Below, in pieces: positions 44,434-52,875 of a stretch of DNA of 64,000 nt; positions within the stretch are counted from its first letter, which is position 1, and every line of letters begins with the position of its first letter. Made by a program: the position numbers and the translations under genes. A model generated the notes under the pieces. That model had not been told where the DNA came from. It saw only the letters and a list, made by a program, of their open reading frames with translations, and ran no database searches. The stretch spans positions 1-64,000 of the forward strand of contig CAYJDG010000006.1 of the NCBI GenBank assembly GCA_964368875.1, given 5' to 3'. The stretch comes from CAYJDG01 sp964368875 (GTDB taxonomy: Bacteria > Pseudomonadota > Alphaproteobacteria > Micavibrionales > Micavibrionaceae).

Positions 44434-45408
44434 TTACAAGTAAGTTTTTAAAGCCGTGCGAATACGCTCTAAACCTAGTACAGCCGCATCCGGCCAATCA
44501 AATTTTTGTCCGGTAATCTTTTCAAACGCACCGATATATATAGCCCCGGCCTGCAGGCGAATATCCTCAGGAATGACCGGGATGTCGTCTTTATAAGGAT
44601 CGCACTTCGAGTTAACCCAGTTGCGAACGAAATCCTTATCGAAGCTTTTCTGACGCTCGCCGTTGCGGAAGCAGTCCTCATAACTATCAAGGAACCAATA
44701 GCGGCTGCTGTCAGGTGTATGGATTTCGTCGGCAAGGATGATCTTGCCGGTTTCATCAAAACCAAATTCGTACTTGGTATCGACGAGGATCAGTCCGCGC
44801 TCCGCAGCAAGTTTGCTGCCACGCGCGAAAAGAGCCAGGCTCATGGCTGACACTTCGTCCCACTGCGCCTGCGTCAACAACCCTTGGGCAACGATTTGTT
44901 CGGCAGAGAGGGGTTCATCATGCGCGCCGTCCATGGCTTTGCTGGTCGGAGTGATGATCGTCTTGGGCAGTTTCTGATTTTCTTTGAGACCGTCAGGGAA
45001 GGTCAGGCCATACATCTCGCGCTTGCCTGATTTATACATCGGCCAGATCGAAGTACCAGTCGTGCCACACATATAGTCACGCACAACCATTTCGACTGGC
45101 ATGATCTTCAGGTTCTTACCGATCACGACATTCGGATCTGGATAGGCGATGACATGATTGGGGACGATATCTTTGGTCTGGTCGAACCAGAAACGTGCTA
45201 TCTGCGTGAGGGCCTGACCTTTGAGAGGAATGGTCGTGAGAATGCGATCGAACGCGCTGATGCGGTCACTGGTGATGAGGATACGTTGCCCGTTACCGAG
45301 ATCATACGTATCGCGGACCTTGCCTTTGTAATGATTGGGCAGACCTTCGATGGTGCCATCGCTGATGATGGAGCCAAGGTAAGGTTTCAAACGAGCAGGA
45401 TCGATCAT
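44434..45408 (-). CDS. purC: Phosphoribosylaminoimidazole-succinocarboxamide synthase
   Basis: 324 residues from the ATG at 45408, which overlaps the upstream stop (TGATG). The longer frame to 45462 is not conserved. Typical segments are GKVRDTYDLG, ITSDRISAFD, VVRDYMCGTTGTS and DEIHTPDSSRYW. It makes SAICAR in purine synthesis. It belongs to the long form (about 300 residues) found in alphaproteobacteria and yeast alike. Confidence 0.94.
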   Translation of the reverse strand: MIDPARLKPYLGSIISDGTIEGLPNHYKGKVRDTYDLGNGQRILITSDRISAFDRILTTIPLKGQALTQIARFWFDQTKDIVPNHVIAYPDPNVVIGKNLKIMPVEMVVRDYMCGTTGTSIWPMYKSGKREMYGLTFPDGLKENQKLPKTIITPTSKAMDGAHDEPLSAEQIVAQGLLTQAQWDEVSAMSLALFARGSKLAAERGLILVDTKYEFGFDETGKIILADEIHTPDSSRYWFLDSYEDCFRNGERQKSFDKDFVRNWVNSKCDPYKDDIPVIPEDIRLQAGAIYIGAFEKITGQKFDWPDAAVLGLERIRTALKTYL

Positions 45409-45794
45409 CACTCTGGCTTTCTGGAATCGAGATAAAACTGACGCGCGCCTTCGTCTTTCCATTTCAGGCGTTCGCAGTTGCCTTGCTCAAGGATCGAGGC
45501 GATGCGGCGGCGAATGGAATCGCCAACCTTAACAGAGAGTTCGCGCTCAAGAAGTGAGCCGTCTGGCATAACTTTGCCGATTTCGAGGACATAGAGCTGC
45601 AGAAATTCGCTTGAAATCTCGACTTCGGCGGTGACACGCTGAATGCCGACGGAATCAGGTTTACCGCGCTTTTTCTTGATGGCTGACCAGATGGGTTCGG
45701 TCCAGCGGACGACATCCGAGACGAGGGCTTCGGTACAGGGCGTCCACTCATCAGAGAGTTCGTGCTGGCGTTTTGGCTTAGTTGGCTTGTTCAT
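45408..45794 (-). CDS. Hypothetical protein upstream of purC
   Basis: 128 residues, no signal peptide, basic N terminus, then an alpha/beta-like region with EVEISSEFLQLYVLEIGKV and KVGDSIRRRIASILEQ. I do not recognise the family. Its stop overlaps the purC start by 1 base, so it is translationally coupled to purine synthesis and LysE. It begins 203 bases from the divergent PfpI gene. Confidence 0.65.
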   Translation of the reverse strand: MNKPTKPKRQHELSDEWTPCTEALVSDVVRWTEPIWSAIKKKRGKPDSVGIQRVTAEVEISSEFLQLYVLEIGKVMPDGSLLERELSVKVGDSIRRRIASILEQGNCERLKWKDEGARQFYLDSRKPE

Positions 45795-45997
45795 GCGCGG
45801 ACACTACCCAAGCGGACTGGTTTTCTCAACCGAAGAGTATATTTTAGCTATCTAATATGAATTACCTTGACAAAAATGCTGCTATGAACAATTCTCCGCA
45901 AACCTAAAGTGTAAGGTTTTCATAAATAACGGCGATTCGCCCTCCGGGGCATTACCATAACGAAAAAAATCAAAAAATAAATGAGGAGATACCCTTG

Positions 45998-46576
45998 ATG
46001 CAAAAACCCCTCGCAGGCAAAAAAGCCGCGATCCTCCTGGCCAACGGCTTCAACGAGACAGAAATGACCATGTTCCAACGGGGCATGATGGAAGCAGGCG
46101 CATTCCCTAAAATTATCAGCGTAGAAAATTCACTCGCTAACGGCTGGCAGGAGACAACATGGGGCCATTACTTCGCGGTTGATGTTCAACTCGCCGATGC
46201 CCTGTCTTCTGATTATGATCTTCTGATCATTCCGGGTGGCCAGCGCAGCCTTGATAAACTGAAACTCACCGCTCACACCAAACGCTTCATCGGTGGCTTC
46301 CTGGCTGCGATGAAGCCGGTCATGATGATTGGCGATGCTTGCCAGTTGCTGGCTTACACCGGTCAGGCCGCTGGCTTGATGATGACTGGTCCTGAGTCTG
46401 CTAAAGAGACTGTCACTGCTGCCGGAGGCATCTGGTCAGATAATTCTCCGACCATTCACCAGAGCGTTATCTCTGCCGTAACTGCTGATGTTCCGGGCCT
46501 TGCTCAAATGGTGCAAACTCTGGTTAACTTCACCGTTAAGCAGACTGCCGAGGAAGAGCTCGATCAGGCTGCCTGA
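45998..46576 (+). CDS. DJ-1/PfpI-family protein (glutamine amidotransferase-like)
   Basis: 192 residues from the ATG at 45998, preceded by AGGAG. The fold segments are AAILLANGFNETEM, DLLIIPGGQRS and the nucleophile elbow GDACQLLAY with C115. The family includes glyoxalase, chaperone and protease-like proteins. This one has a hydrophobic elbow, and the true activity is unknown. It is 21 bases upstream of prfB. TTGACA at 45867-45872 could be its -35 element, but no clear -10 is seen. Confidence 0.85.
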   Translation: MQKPLAGKKAAILLANGFNETEMTMFQRGMMEAGAFPKIISVENSLANGWQETTWGHYFAVDVQLADALSSDYDLLIIPGGQRSLDKLKLTAHTKRFIGGFLAAMKPVMMIGDACQLLAYTGQAAGLMMTGPESAKETVTAAGGIWSDNSPTIHQSVISAVTADVPGLAQMVQTLVNFTVKQTAEEELDQAA

Positions 46577-46597
46577 AAGGGACAGGTCTGATTTTCG

Positions 46598-47729
46598 ATG
46601 AGAGCCGACATCCAAGCGATCGTTCAAAAGGTCGAATACTCCCTGGAACTCCTGCGGAGGCATCTTTGACTGGGATGTTGCTCTCTCTCGTCTCGACGAG
46701 CTGAATGCCCTGACCGCAGACCCTGAACTCTGGGCAAAACCCGAAAAAGCTCAAGCGATCATGCGCGAGAAAAATCGTCTCGAGCAGCAGATTAATTCTG
46801 TGCGCGCTGTTGAAACGGCTCTGCGTGATAATCTCGAATTGCTTGAAATGGCTGAAGCTGAAAAAGATACGGGCATCGCCTCCGAGGCTGAAAAAGCACT
46901 CAAGGCGGTCGAAAAAGAATCTCAAAAAATGCAGTTACTTAGTTTGTTGTCCGGTGAAGCGGATGGCAACGACGCTTATCTTGAGGTCAATGCAGGTGCA
47001 GGGGGCACCGAGTCTTGTGACTGGGCACAGATGCTCCTGCGTATGTATACGCGCTGGGCAGAACAGCATGATTACAAAGTATCCATTCTTGATCGCAGCG
47101 AAGGCGATGAAGCCGGGATCAAATCCTGCACCATACGCATCGAAGGGGACCAAGCCTATGGCTGGCTGAAGTCCGAAAGCGGAGTGCATCGGCTCGTGAG
47201 GATTTCACCGTTCGATTCCGCCGCGCGCCGTCATACAAGTTTTGCGTCTGTCTCAGTTTCACCAGTCATCGATGAAAATATCGAAATCGAAATTCTTGAT
47301 AAGGATTTGCGCACGGATACTTATCGCTCAAGCGGAGCAGGGGGGCAGCACGTCAACAAAACGGACTCTGCTGTTCGTATCACGCATATCCCGACCGGGA
47401 TTGCGGTCGCCTGTCAGATGGAGCGGTCGCAACACCAGAACCGTGCGCTGGCGATGGCGATGCTCAAGGCGCGGCTGTATGAGCGCGAATTGAAAAAACG
47501 CGAAGCGGTTGCGGGGGCGCAGTACGACAACAAGACCGATATTGGCTGGGGTCACCAGATCCGGTCTTACGTGCTTCAACCCTACCAAATGATCAAAGAT
47601 CTCCGGACCGGAGTGGAGCGGACTGATTCGGGCAAAGTATTGGATGGGGACCTTGACGAGTACCTACATGCCTCATTAGCTCAGAAAATTACCGGCGATA
47701 AGCCAATTGTCATAGAAGACATAGCCTAA
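46598..47729 (+). CDS. prfB: Peptide chain release factor 2, programmed +1 frameshift
   Basis: The gene starts at ATG 46598. After 23 codons the frame meets TGA at 46667-46669 and continues in the +1 frame from GAC at 46668 to the stop at 47729, giving 376 residues. The stop-codon-recognition motif SPF is in RLVRISPFDSAA and the peptidyl-transferase motif GGQ in SGAGGQHVNKT. RF2 recognises UGA and UAA. The internal TGA is the autoregulatory site, not a mutation, as the slip signal is intact (separate entry). Confidence 0.95.
46656..46670 (+). promoter_or_regulatory. prfB frameshift signal
   Basis: GGAGG at 46656-46660 acts as an internal Shine-Dalgarno. It is followed after 3 bases by the slip codon CTT (46664), the stop TGA (46667) and C. 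This matches the classic SD-spacer-CTTTGAC arrangement. Low RF2 levels slow termination at TGA and favour a +1 shift, so the cell makes more RF2. Confidence 0.95.
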
Positions 47730-47828
47730 TTCAACAATATCGGGGAAACCCCTTGCTTTCCGGGCTCTGGACAGTTGCCAGCCAGCCCTGCGCTGGAGTA
47801 TGACTCTGGGGTATAGAGGGACCGTAAA

Positions 47829-48953
47829 ATGATCAAAACAGGGACAGTTTTTCTCCTCGCTGCCGGCTTGGCTTTAGGCCCGCTTCCGGCACGTGCAGGA
47901 TTTGGCTTTGACACTAAGGATCAGCCAATCGAAATTTCCAATCAGCCGAACAGCCCATCATGGGTCCCACCTGAAGGTGCCAAGTCCGAAGGTGCGAAGC
48001 GCCCGGACAGCGATCCGTCCGCGCCAGCCTTGCAAATTTATGAAGAACGCTACGTTCCAGATAGCGTAAAGAAAAAATATTCCATTAAAGATGACTGGTA
48101 CACGATTGGTAATCCGGAAGGCGTTGCCTCGGTCAGGCCTGATGCTGAGCCTACGCCAGGACCTGAACCACTGATCGTCAATGACGGTCCAGGCGCTACC
48201 TCTGTGCCTCAGCAAACGTCACTCGCTCCTGATGATATGGCGTTGCCTCCAGAAGAGCAGGCTGCAGGGGCGATGGCTCCCGCTCCGGTCGCTCAGCCAG
48301 TGCCAGTGATCTCCGCTGCAGCATATGCCAAGCTGGAAAGCTGGCGCGCGCGCAAGGGTGAGCCGGTGCGAGAAGTGATTAAACGCTGGAGTGCGCGCGA
48401 AGGCACTGAAATGTTGTGGGCAGCCGGAGATAATCCAGTTCTCAAGAAAGATTTCTCTTACGTTGGCAGCATGGAAAACGCCGTTGCCGCCTTAATTCAG
48501 GCAAATGGCACAGAACTATACACCCAGTACCGCTCTGACGGCATGAACCCGGTGATGATGTCGCCAGCTTCCACTGTGACAACCAGCGCGCCAGCCGCCC
48601 CGGCACTTGAAACCAATGCCGCGCCAGATAAGACGGTCGGTGGTGTGCCATACAATTTGTTTGTCCCGGCACCTAATAAAAATCTTGAAACACGCTGGTT
48701 CGCGCTCTCGGGCGCATCCCTGCAAGAGGTTCTGCAGGTCTGGGCTGAAGACGAAGGGGCTGCGCTCGTCTGGCAGGCGCACGGTAATTTCGCGCTCAAA
48801 GACTCTGTCAGTCAGGTCGGGCATTTTGAAGACGCGGTTTTCCAAGCTCTGAGCCAATACAATAGCGATGATATGCGCCCGGTCGGGCAGCTTTATTCTG
48901 ACCCGGCAAGTGGCCGTAAAGTCTTGCTCATAAAAACTGAAACACCGTCTTAG
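47829..48953 (+). CDS. Secreted protein with two TcpQ-like domains
   Basis: 374 residues: a signal peptide (about 1-23), a Pro/Ala-rich linker, and two C-terminal repeats of the TcpQ type. Repeat 1 (about 165-235) has GEPVREVIKRWSAREG and repeat 2 (about 290-372) has GASLQEVLQVWAEDEG. TcpQ in Vibrio is an outer-membrane secretin partner of the toxin-coregulated pilus. Duplication is unusual. No pilus genes are adjacent, so the role may be a different envelope assembly. It is followed by a coiled-coil protein gene 37 bases on. Confidence 0.78.
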   Translation: MIKTGTVFLLAAGLALGPLPARAGFGFDTKDQPIEISNQPNSPSWVPPEGAKSEGAKRPDSDPSAPALQIYEERYVPDSVKKKYSIKDDWYTIGNPEGVASVRPDAEPTPGPEPLIVNDGPGATSVPQQTSLAPDDMALPPEEQAAGAMAPAPVAQPVPVISAAAYAKLESWRARKGEPVREVIKRWSAREGTEMLWAAGDNPVLKKDFSYVGSMENAVAALIQANGTELYTQYRSDGMNPVMMSPASTVTTSAPAAPALETNAAPDKTVGGVPYNLFVPAPNKNLETRWFALSGASLQEVLQVWAEDEGAALVWQAHGNFALKDSVSQVGHFEDAVFQALSQYNSDDMRPVGQLYSDPASGRKVLLIKTETPS

Positions 48954-48990
48954 GTTTTGAACCCAAAGTTATAAGAAAATCCGGAGTACC

Positions 48991-51567
48991 ATGATGAAAA
49001 TGAAAACAACTTTTTCCCTGTCTCTTTTGACTGCTGGCCTGTTGACTGGAACCGCACTGGTTAATCCGCAAATCGCATCCGCTGCGACAACAGATTTGCA
49101 GGCACAAACAGGCTGGGCAATTTCCCGGGTCGCCAGCGTCAGTCGCGGCAGTTATTGCGCGATGGCTCAGAAATTTTCCAACAACACTGTCATGACGATC
49201 GCCAAGAATGATAAGTCTGAATACTCTCTGGCGTTTGATTTTCAGGCCCCTAAATTCGCCCTCGACAAAGAAGTGACAGCTTCTGTCAAGGCGGGGGCCG
49301 GGGCAGCGCAGACTTTTGCCGTGCGTCCACAGTCGCCACAGGCCGTCGTGCTGACCATGGGCTCTGACGAAGGTTTTATGAACGACCTGAAGTCGTCAGG
49401 AAAAGTTGTTCTTGATGTTGAGGGCGAGAGCTACACCTTCAACACAGAAAAATTCGCTGATGCGCAGGGTGAAATGGCTACCTGCATGTCATCTATGAAA
49501 GTTCAGACACGTGAGGCCAAGGCTGCCCCGCAAACCGCAGCTGAAGAAGAAGCCAAAGAAAAAGTAGCATCGGCTCCAGCACCGTCGCCCACAGCCCTCA
49601 GTGCTGAGGATTTGGTAGCTGCTCCAGTGGATGAGCCGGCTGCACCTGAAAACCAATATCTTAAATCTGAAAATGCTCAGCTCAAACAGGCGATGGCAGA
49701 TACGCGCAAATCCTACGAAGATGAAATGTCATCACGTTCCGGGCCGGCTGTTCCTGAATTGCAGGAAAAAGTTCGCGCTCTCGAGCTGGAGAATGCTCGC
49801 CTGAAATCTGAATCCGCCAAGGTAACCGCTTCGGCGCAAACGAAGCAGGATTTGGCCAAAGCTACTGCTGACCTCGATAAGGCCAAAGCTGATCTCGCTC
49901 AGGCTGCTGCTCAGAATAAAGCTATGCAGGACAAGCTTGCTGCTGCCGCGCTCGCTACTGAAGAGCAAGCCAAGATTGCTCAAAGCCTGCAACTTACGAA
50001 ACGTGAAGCTGATACGCTCAAAGCTGAAAATCAAACTCTGAAAAACCAGTTACAGATTTCCGCGGGTGCCGATAGCAAAGCTGTCACTGCTCAGGCCGAG
50101 CAGCTGACTAAGTTGCAGCAGGAAAATACAGCCCTTAAAGCCGACCTCGAAAAATCTGCCAAAGGTGCTGCAGCTGACCCTGTTGCAGAACAGGAGCTAA
50201 CTTACCTTCGCGCTGAAAATGAAAAACTGGTCAAAGAACTTGCCGCTGCCCAGAGGGATGATGGCGCAACACCTGATGCCCAGAAGCAATTAAGCAGTCT
50301 GCAGGCTGAAAATGAAAACCTGAGAGACCGTCTTGCTCAGGCGACTATCACACCTATGCCTGCAGAAGATAAAGCAGCACCGCTTACACCTGGTGATTCA
50401 GAAACTCTGCGTGAACAGATGCGCGATCTCAGATCACAGCTTGAGCTGGCTGAAAGCGAGAATGCAGGTTTGAAGAAGCAAATCGACAACCTTCAGAAGG
50501 ATAGCGAAGGCAGTCAGCTTAAGATGGCTGGCGGCAGCTGGGATCTTGAGCAGGCGACCCGTCGGTATCAAGAATCGCAGCGCGAAATCCGCCGCCTTGG
50601 CGCACTGCTTGAGCAGGACCGAGTGAAATGTAACGAAGAAAAAAAGAACATTGAATATATGCTCTTCGATCCTGAGGTCGCCAAGCCTGCGCAGATCTCC
50701 ATGCTCGGCTCTTTAGAAGACCAGATCGCTCAGAAAGATGCTCGTATTTCTGATCTTGAACAATCGCTCAAGTCCGCAGGTCTACAGCCTGCAGCAGGAA
50801 ACAGCCAGTCCGCCGTAAGTGGTAAGAAATCTGCGGAGATTGCTCCTGAGCAATTGCTCGCAGCCAATGTCACGGACACCGCCCCTGTTGCAGCCGCTCC
50901 TCGGGCTCCGGCCACTGCAGACGTAGAAGCTATGGCACTGCCTGTTCCATCAGGGAATAAGGCTCTTGCTCCAGCATCTGTAGCTGGGAAGGCTCCTGCC
51001 GCAATGCAAGCTGCGCCTTTGCAGCCACAGGATGTTGCAGTGATGCAGCCGCCAGTAGCTCCGTCTCAACCTGTGACCGCCGCACCGCTCGCAAGTACAC
51101 CAGTCGCTGCAAACGGGGTTCAGTTTCAGTCACCACAGGATTTCGCCACACTGTTGAAAGCAGCTGGTGTAGGAATTCGCGGCTCGGTCCAGCCGGTTCA
51201 AAAAGCCTCATCGTCTTCATATAAGGCCTATAGCTGGCAGACAGATAGCCTGTATGGCTCAGCCGAGCAAAAAGAAATGGCTGACAGCGGTGCGTTTGAA
51301 CCTGCGGTCCAGCAATATCTTGATCGCGCTAAATCCCGCTGTAAGGGGGACTTTGCAGCTGTTCCGGCGCAGCTCAAATCCTCTGGCGCGAAAAACGAAG
51401 GCTATGAAATCGCCTGTGTTAGTGGTCAGTCCGGATCTTCGGCGTCTGTGCTCTTCAGCTACAACAACGGTGTCATGACCACAGTTGCCCACGAAGGCCG
51501 TGCGGAAGCCATGGATATTGCCATGGATGCGCGTGACCGTGTTGCGGCCCACATACTCTCTAATTAA
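48991..51567 (+). CDS. Large secreted coiled-coil protein
   Basis: 858 residues: a signal peptide (about 1-31), a globular N-terminal domain (to about 170), an Ala/Pro linker, and a long coiled coil of Glu/Lys/Gln/Leu heptads (about 225-600). An Ala/Pro-rich segment follows, then a C-terminal domain of about 140 residues with two Cys (SRCKGDF and IACVSG). The N and C domains each look folded. No homologue is recognised. It is between the TcpQ-like and the polytopic membrane gene, all on one strand. Confidence 0.8.
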   Translation: MMKMKTTFSLSLLTAGLLTGTALVNPQIASAATTDLQAQTGWAISRVASVSRGSYCAMAQKFSNNTVMTIAKNDKSEYSLAFDFQAPKFALDKEVTASVKAGAGAAQTFAVRPQSPQAVVLTMGSDEGFMNDLKSSGKVVLDVEGESYTFNTEKFADAQGEMATCMSSMKVQTREAKAAPQTAAEEEAKEKVASAPAPSPTALSAEDLVAAPVDEPAAPENQYLKSENAQLKQAMADTRKSYEDEMSSRSGPAVPELQEKVRALELENARLKSESAKVTASAQTKQDLAKATADLDKAKADLAQAAAQNKAMQDKLAAAALATEEQAKIAQSLQLTKREADTLKAENQTLKNQLQISAGADSKAVTAQAEQLTKLQQENTALKADLEKSAKGAAADPVAEQELTYLRAENEKLVKELAAAQRDDGATPDAQKQLSSLQAENENLRDRLAQATITPMPAEDKAAPLTPGDSETLREQMRDLRSQLELAESENAGLKKQIDNLQKDSEGSQLKMAGGSWDLEQATRRYQESQREIRRLGALLEQDRVKCNEEKKNIEYMLFDPEVAKPAQISMLGSLEDQIAQKDARISDLEQSLKSAGLQPAAGNSQSAVSGKKSAEIAPEQLLAANVTDTAPVAAAPRAPATADVEAMALPVPSGNKALAPASVAGKAPAAMQAAPLQPQDVAVMQPPVAPSQPVTAAPLASTPVAANGVQFQSPQDFATLLKAAGVGIRGSVQPVQKASSSSYKAYSWQTDSLYGSAEQKEMADSGAFEPAVQQYLDRAKSRCKGDFAAVPAQLKSSGAKNEGYEIACVSGQSGSSASVLFSYNNGVMTTVAHEGRAEAMDIAMDARDRVAAHILSN

Positions 51568-51569
51568 AC

Positions 51570-52679
51570 GTGAGCGCGGATAACGCCTTATCTGCGCGCC
51601 CGTTTCTTTTTTCAGGCCCTGTCGATTTTTTTCTGGTCGGGGGCCTATCACTATTTCTAATTCCTCTTATTCTTTTTCTTGAGCATTTGTCCGTCGATAT
51701 CTCCTCTGTGGCATTTGCTCTCTTCTATGTTGCTTTTCTTATCAACAATCCTCACTTCACTCATTCTTATCAGCTCCTCTATCCGGGATTCTTTTCCAAG
51801 GTTTTTAACCCTGCTCAAGGAAAAATGGCCAAACTGCGCTTGGTTGTTGCAGGTGTTATCGCGCCGATAGTGCTACTCGGCTATCTCGGGTTCGCTTTTT
51901 TCGCCGAGTCACGTGAACTGATGTCATATGCGCTCAATGCGATGTTCTTTTTTGTAGGCTGGCACTACGTTAAGCAGGGCTATGGCGTGTTGCTGGTATT
52001 CTCTGGTCGGCAGGGCTATTTTTTCACTGATAAAGAGAAGCGTATTCTCCTTACCAACGTCTATGTGACATGGCTTGCTACTTGGGTTTTGGCGAATACG
52101 TCAGCGCCGCTTTATAATTATCATCATATCCCGTTTCATTCCCTGGGCTTTCCGGGCATTTTTGGTGTGATAGCGACAGCGGCCTGTCTCATCACAGCTT
52201 TACCAGCATTGCGCATTCTCTACCTTCGCTTACGGTTAGGGCAGACCTCTGGAAATGGCATCACGGGCTATATTTGTGCGTTGTATCCATGGACTGTTCT
52301 GGCGTCTATCAACAAGACCAGCCTGCTGATCATTCCTGCCCTGCATAGTCTTCAATATCTGCTTTTCGTCTGGAAGCTAAAGTATGAAAAGGAAAGGGAG
52401 GCGAGGGAGCGCGCAGAGGACTTCACACCCCTTCAGTATTTCGCAAGCCTTACTCGACTTCATAAGGCTAGGTTTTATGTGGTCGGCTATATCTCAGGGC
52501 TCATGTTATTTTATGTTGTGCCGGCCGGGCTAGATCATTTTGTCGCCTATAATCATGCGGAGCTAGGTAATGCAGCTTTCATGTTCATGTTTCTGGTCTT
52601 CATCAATATCCATCATTATTTCATCGATTTTGCCATCTGGCGCAAAGAGAATCCTGAGATGAAATATCTCTATCGCTGA
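51570..52679 (+). CDS. Polytopic membrane protein with conserved-looking His clusters
   Basis: 369 residues from a GTG at 51570, 2 bases after the previous stop. About eight to nine membrane helices are predicted by eye. His-rich motifs sit at membrane edges: HFTHSY, WHYVKQGYG, YHHIPFH and INIHHYFIDFAIW. Such clusters recall membrane di-iron oxygenases or desaturases, but spacing does not match a family I know. It follows the coiled-coil gene with translational coupling. Confidence 0.75.
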   Translation: MSADNALSARPFLFSGPVDFFLVGGLSLFLIPLILFLEHLSVDISSVAFALFYVAFLINNPHFTHSYQLLYPGFFSKVFNPAQGKMAKLRLVVAGVIAPIVLLGYLGFAFFAESRELMSYALNAMFFFVGWHYVKQGYGVLLVFSGRQGYFFTDKEKRILLTNVYVTWLATWVLANTSAPLYNYHHIPFHSLGFPGIFGVIATAACLITALPALRILYLRLRLGQTSGNGITGYICALYPWTVLASINKTSLLIIPALHSLQYLLFVWKLKYEKEREARERAEDFTPLQYFASLTRLHKARFYVVGYISGLMLFYVVPAGLDHFVAYNHAELGNAAFMFMFLVFINIHHYFIDFAIWRKENPEMKYLYR

Positions 52680-52875
52680 TCCTCAAAATTCAGAATTCAT
52701 TAAGGATTATGCGCGGAAATCTGCGTTTTTTGCTGATTAAACGCAATTTATTTCAAATTTTATTCAAATTCTAAACAACCTCTTCACTATTCACTGAGAG
52801 AATGGAAGCAAGGGATAAGTGGCATCGCCATGCGTGGGCCGGGGAAATCCTATATCAAATTGGGGTACGTTTTTA

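Noticed and set aside
46598..46669. A short ORF ending at TGA that looks like a broken prfB start
   Set aside because: It is the first part of prfB; the GGAGG and CTTTGAC signal shows a programmed frameshift, not a mutation.
52680..52875. A possible c-di-GMP riboswitch before the EAL gene
   Set aside because: The long leader has no recognisable GEMM core motif; only weak GC hairpins are visible.
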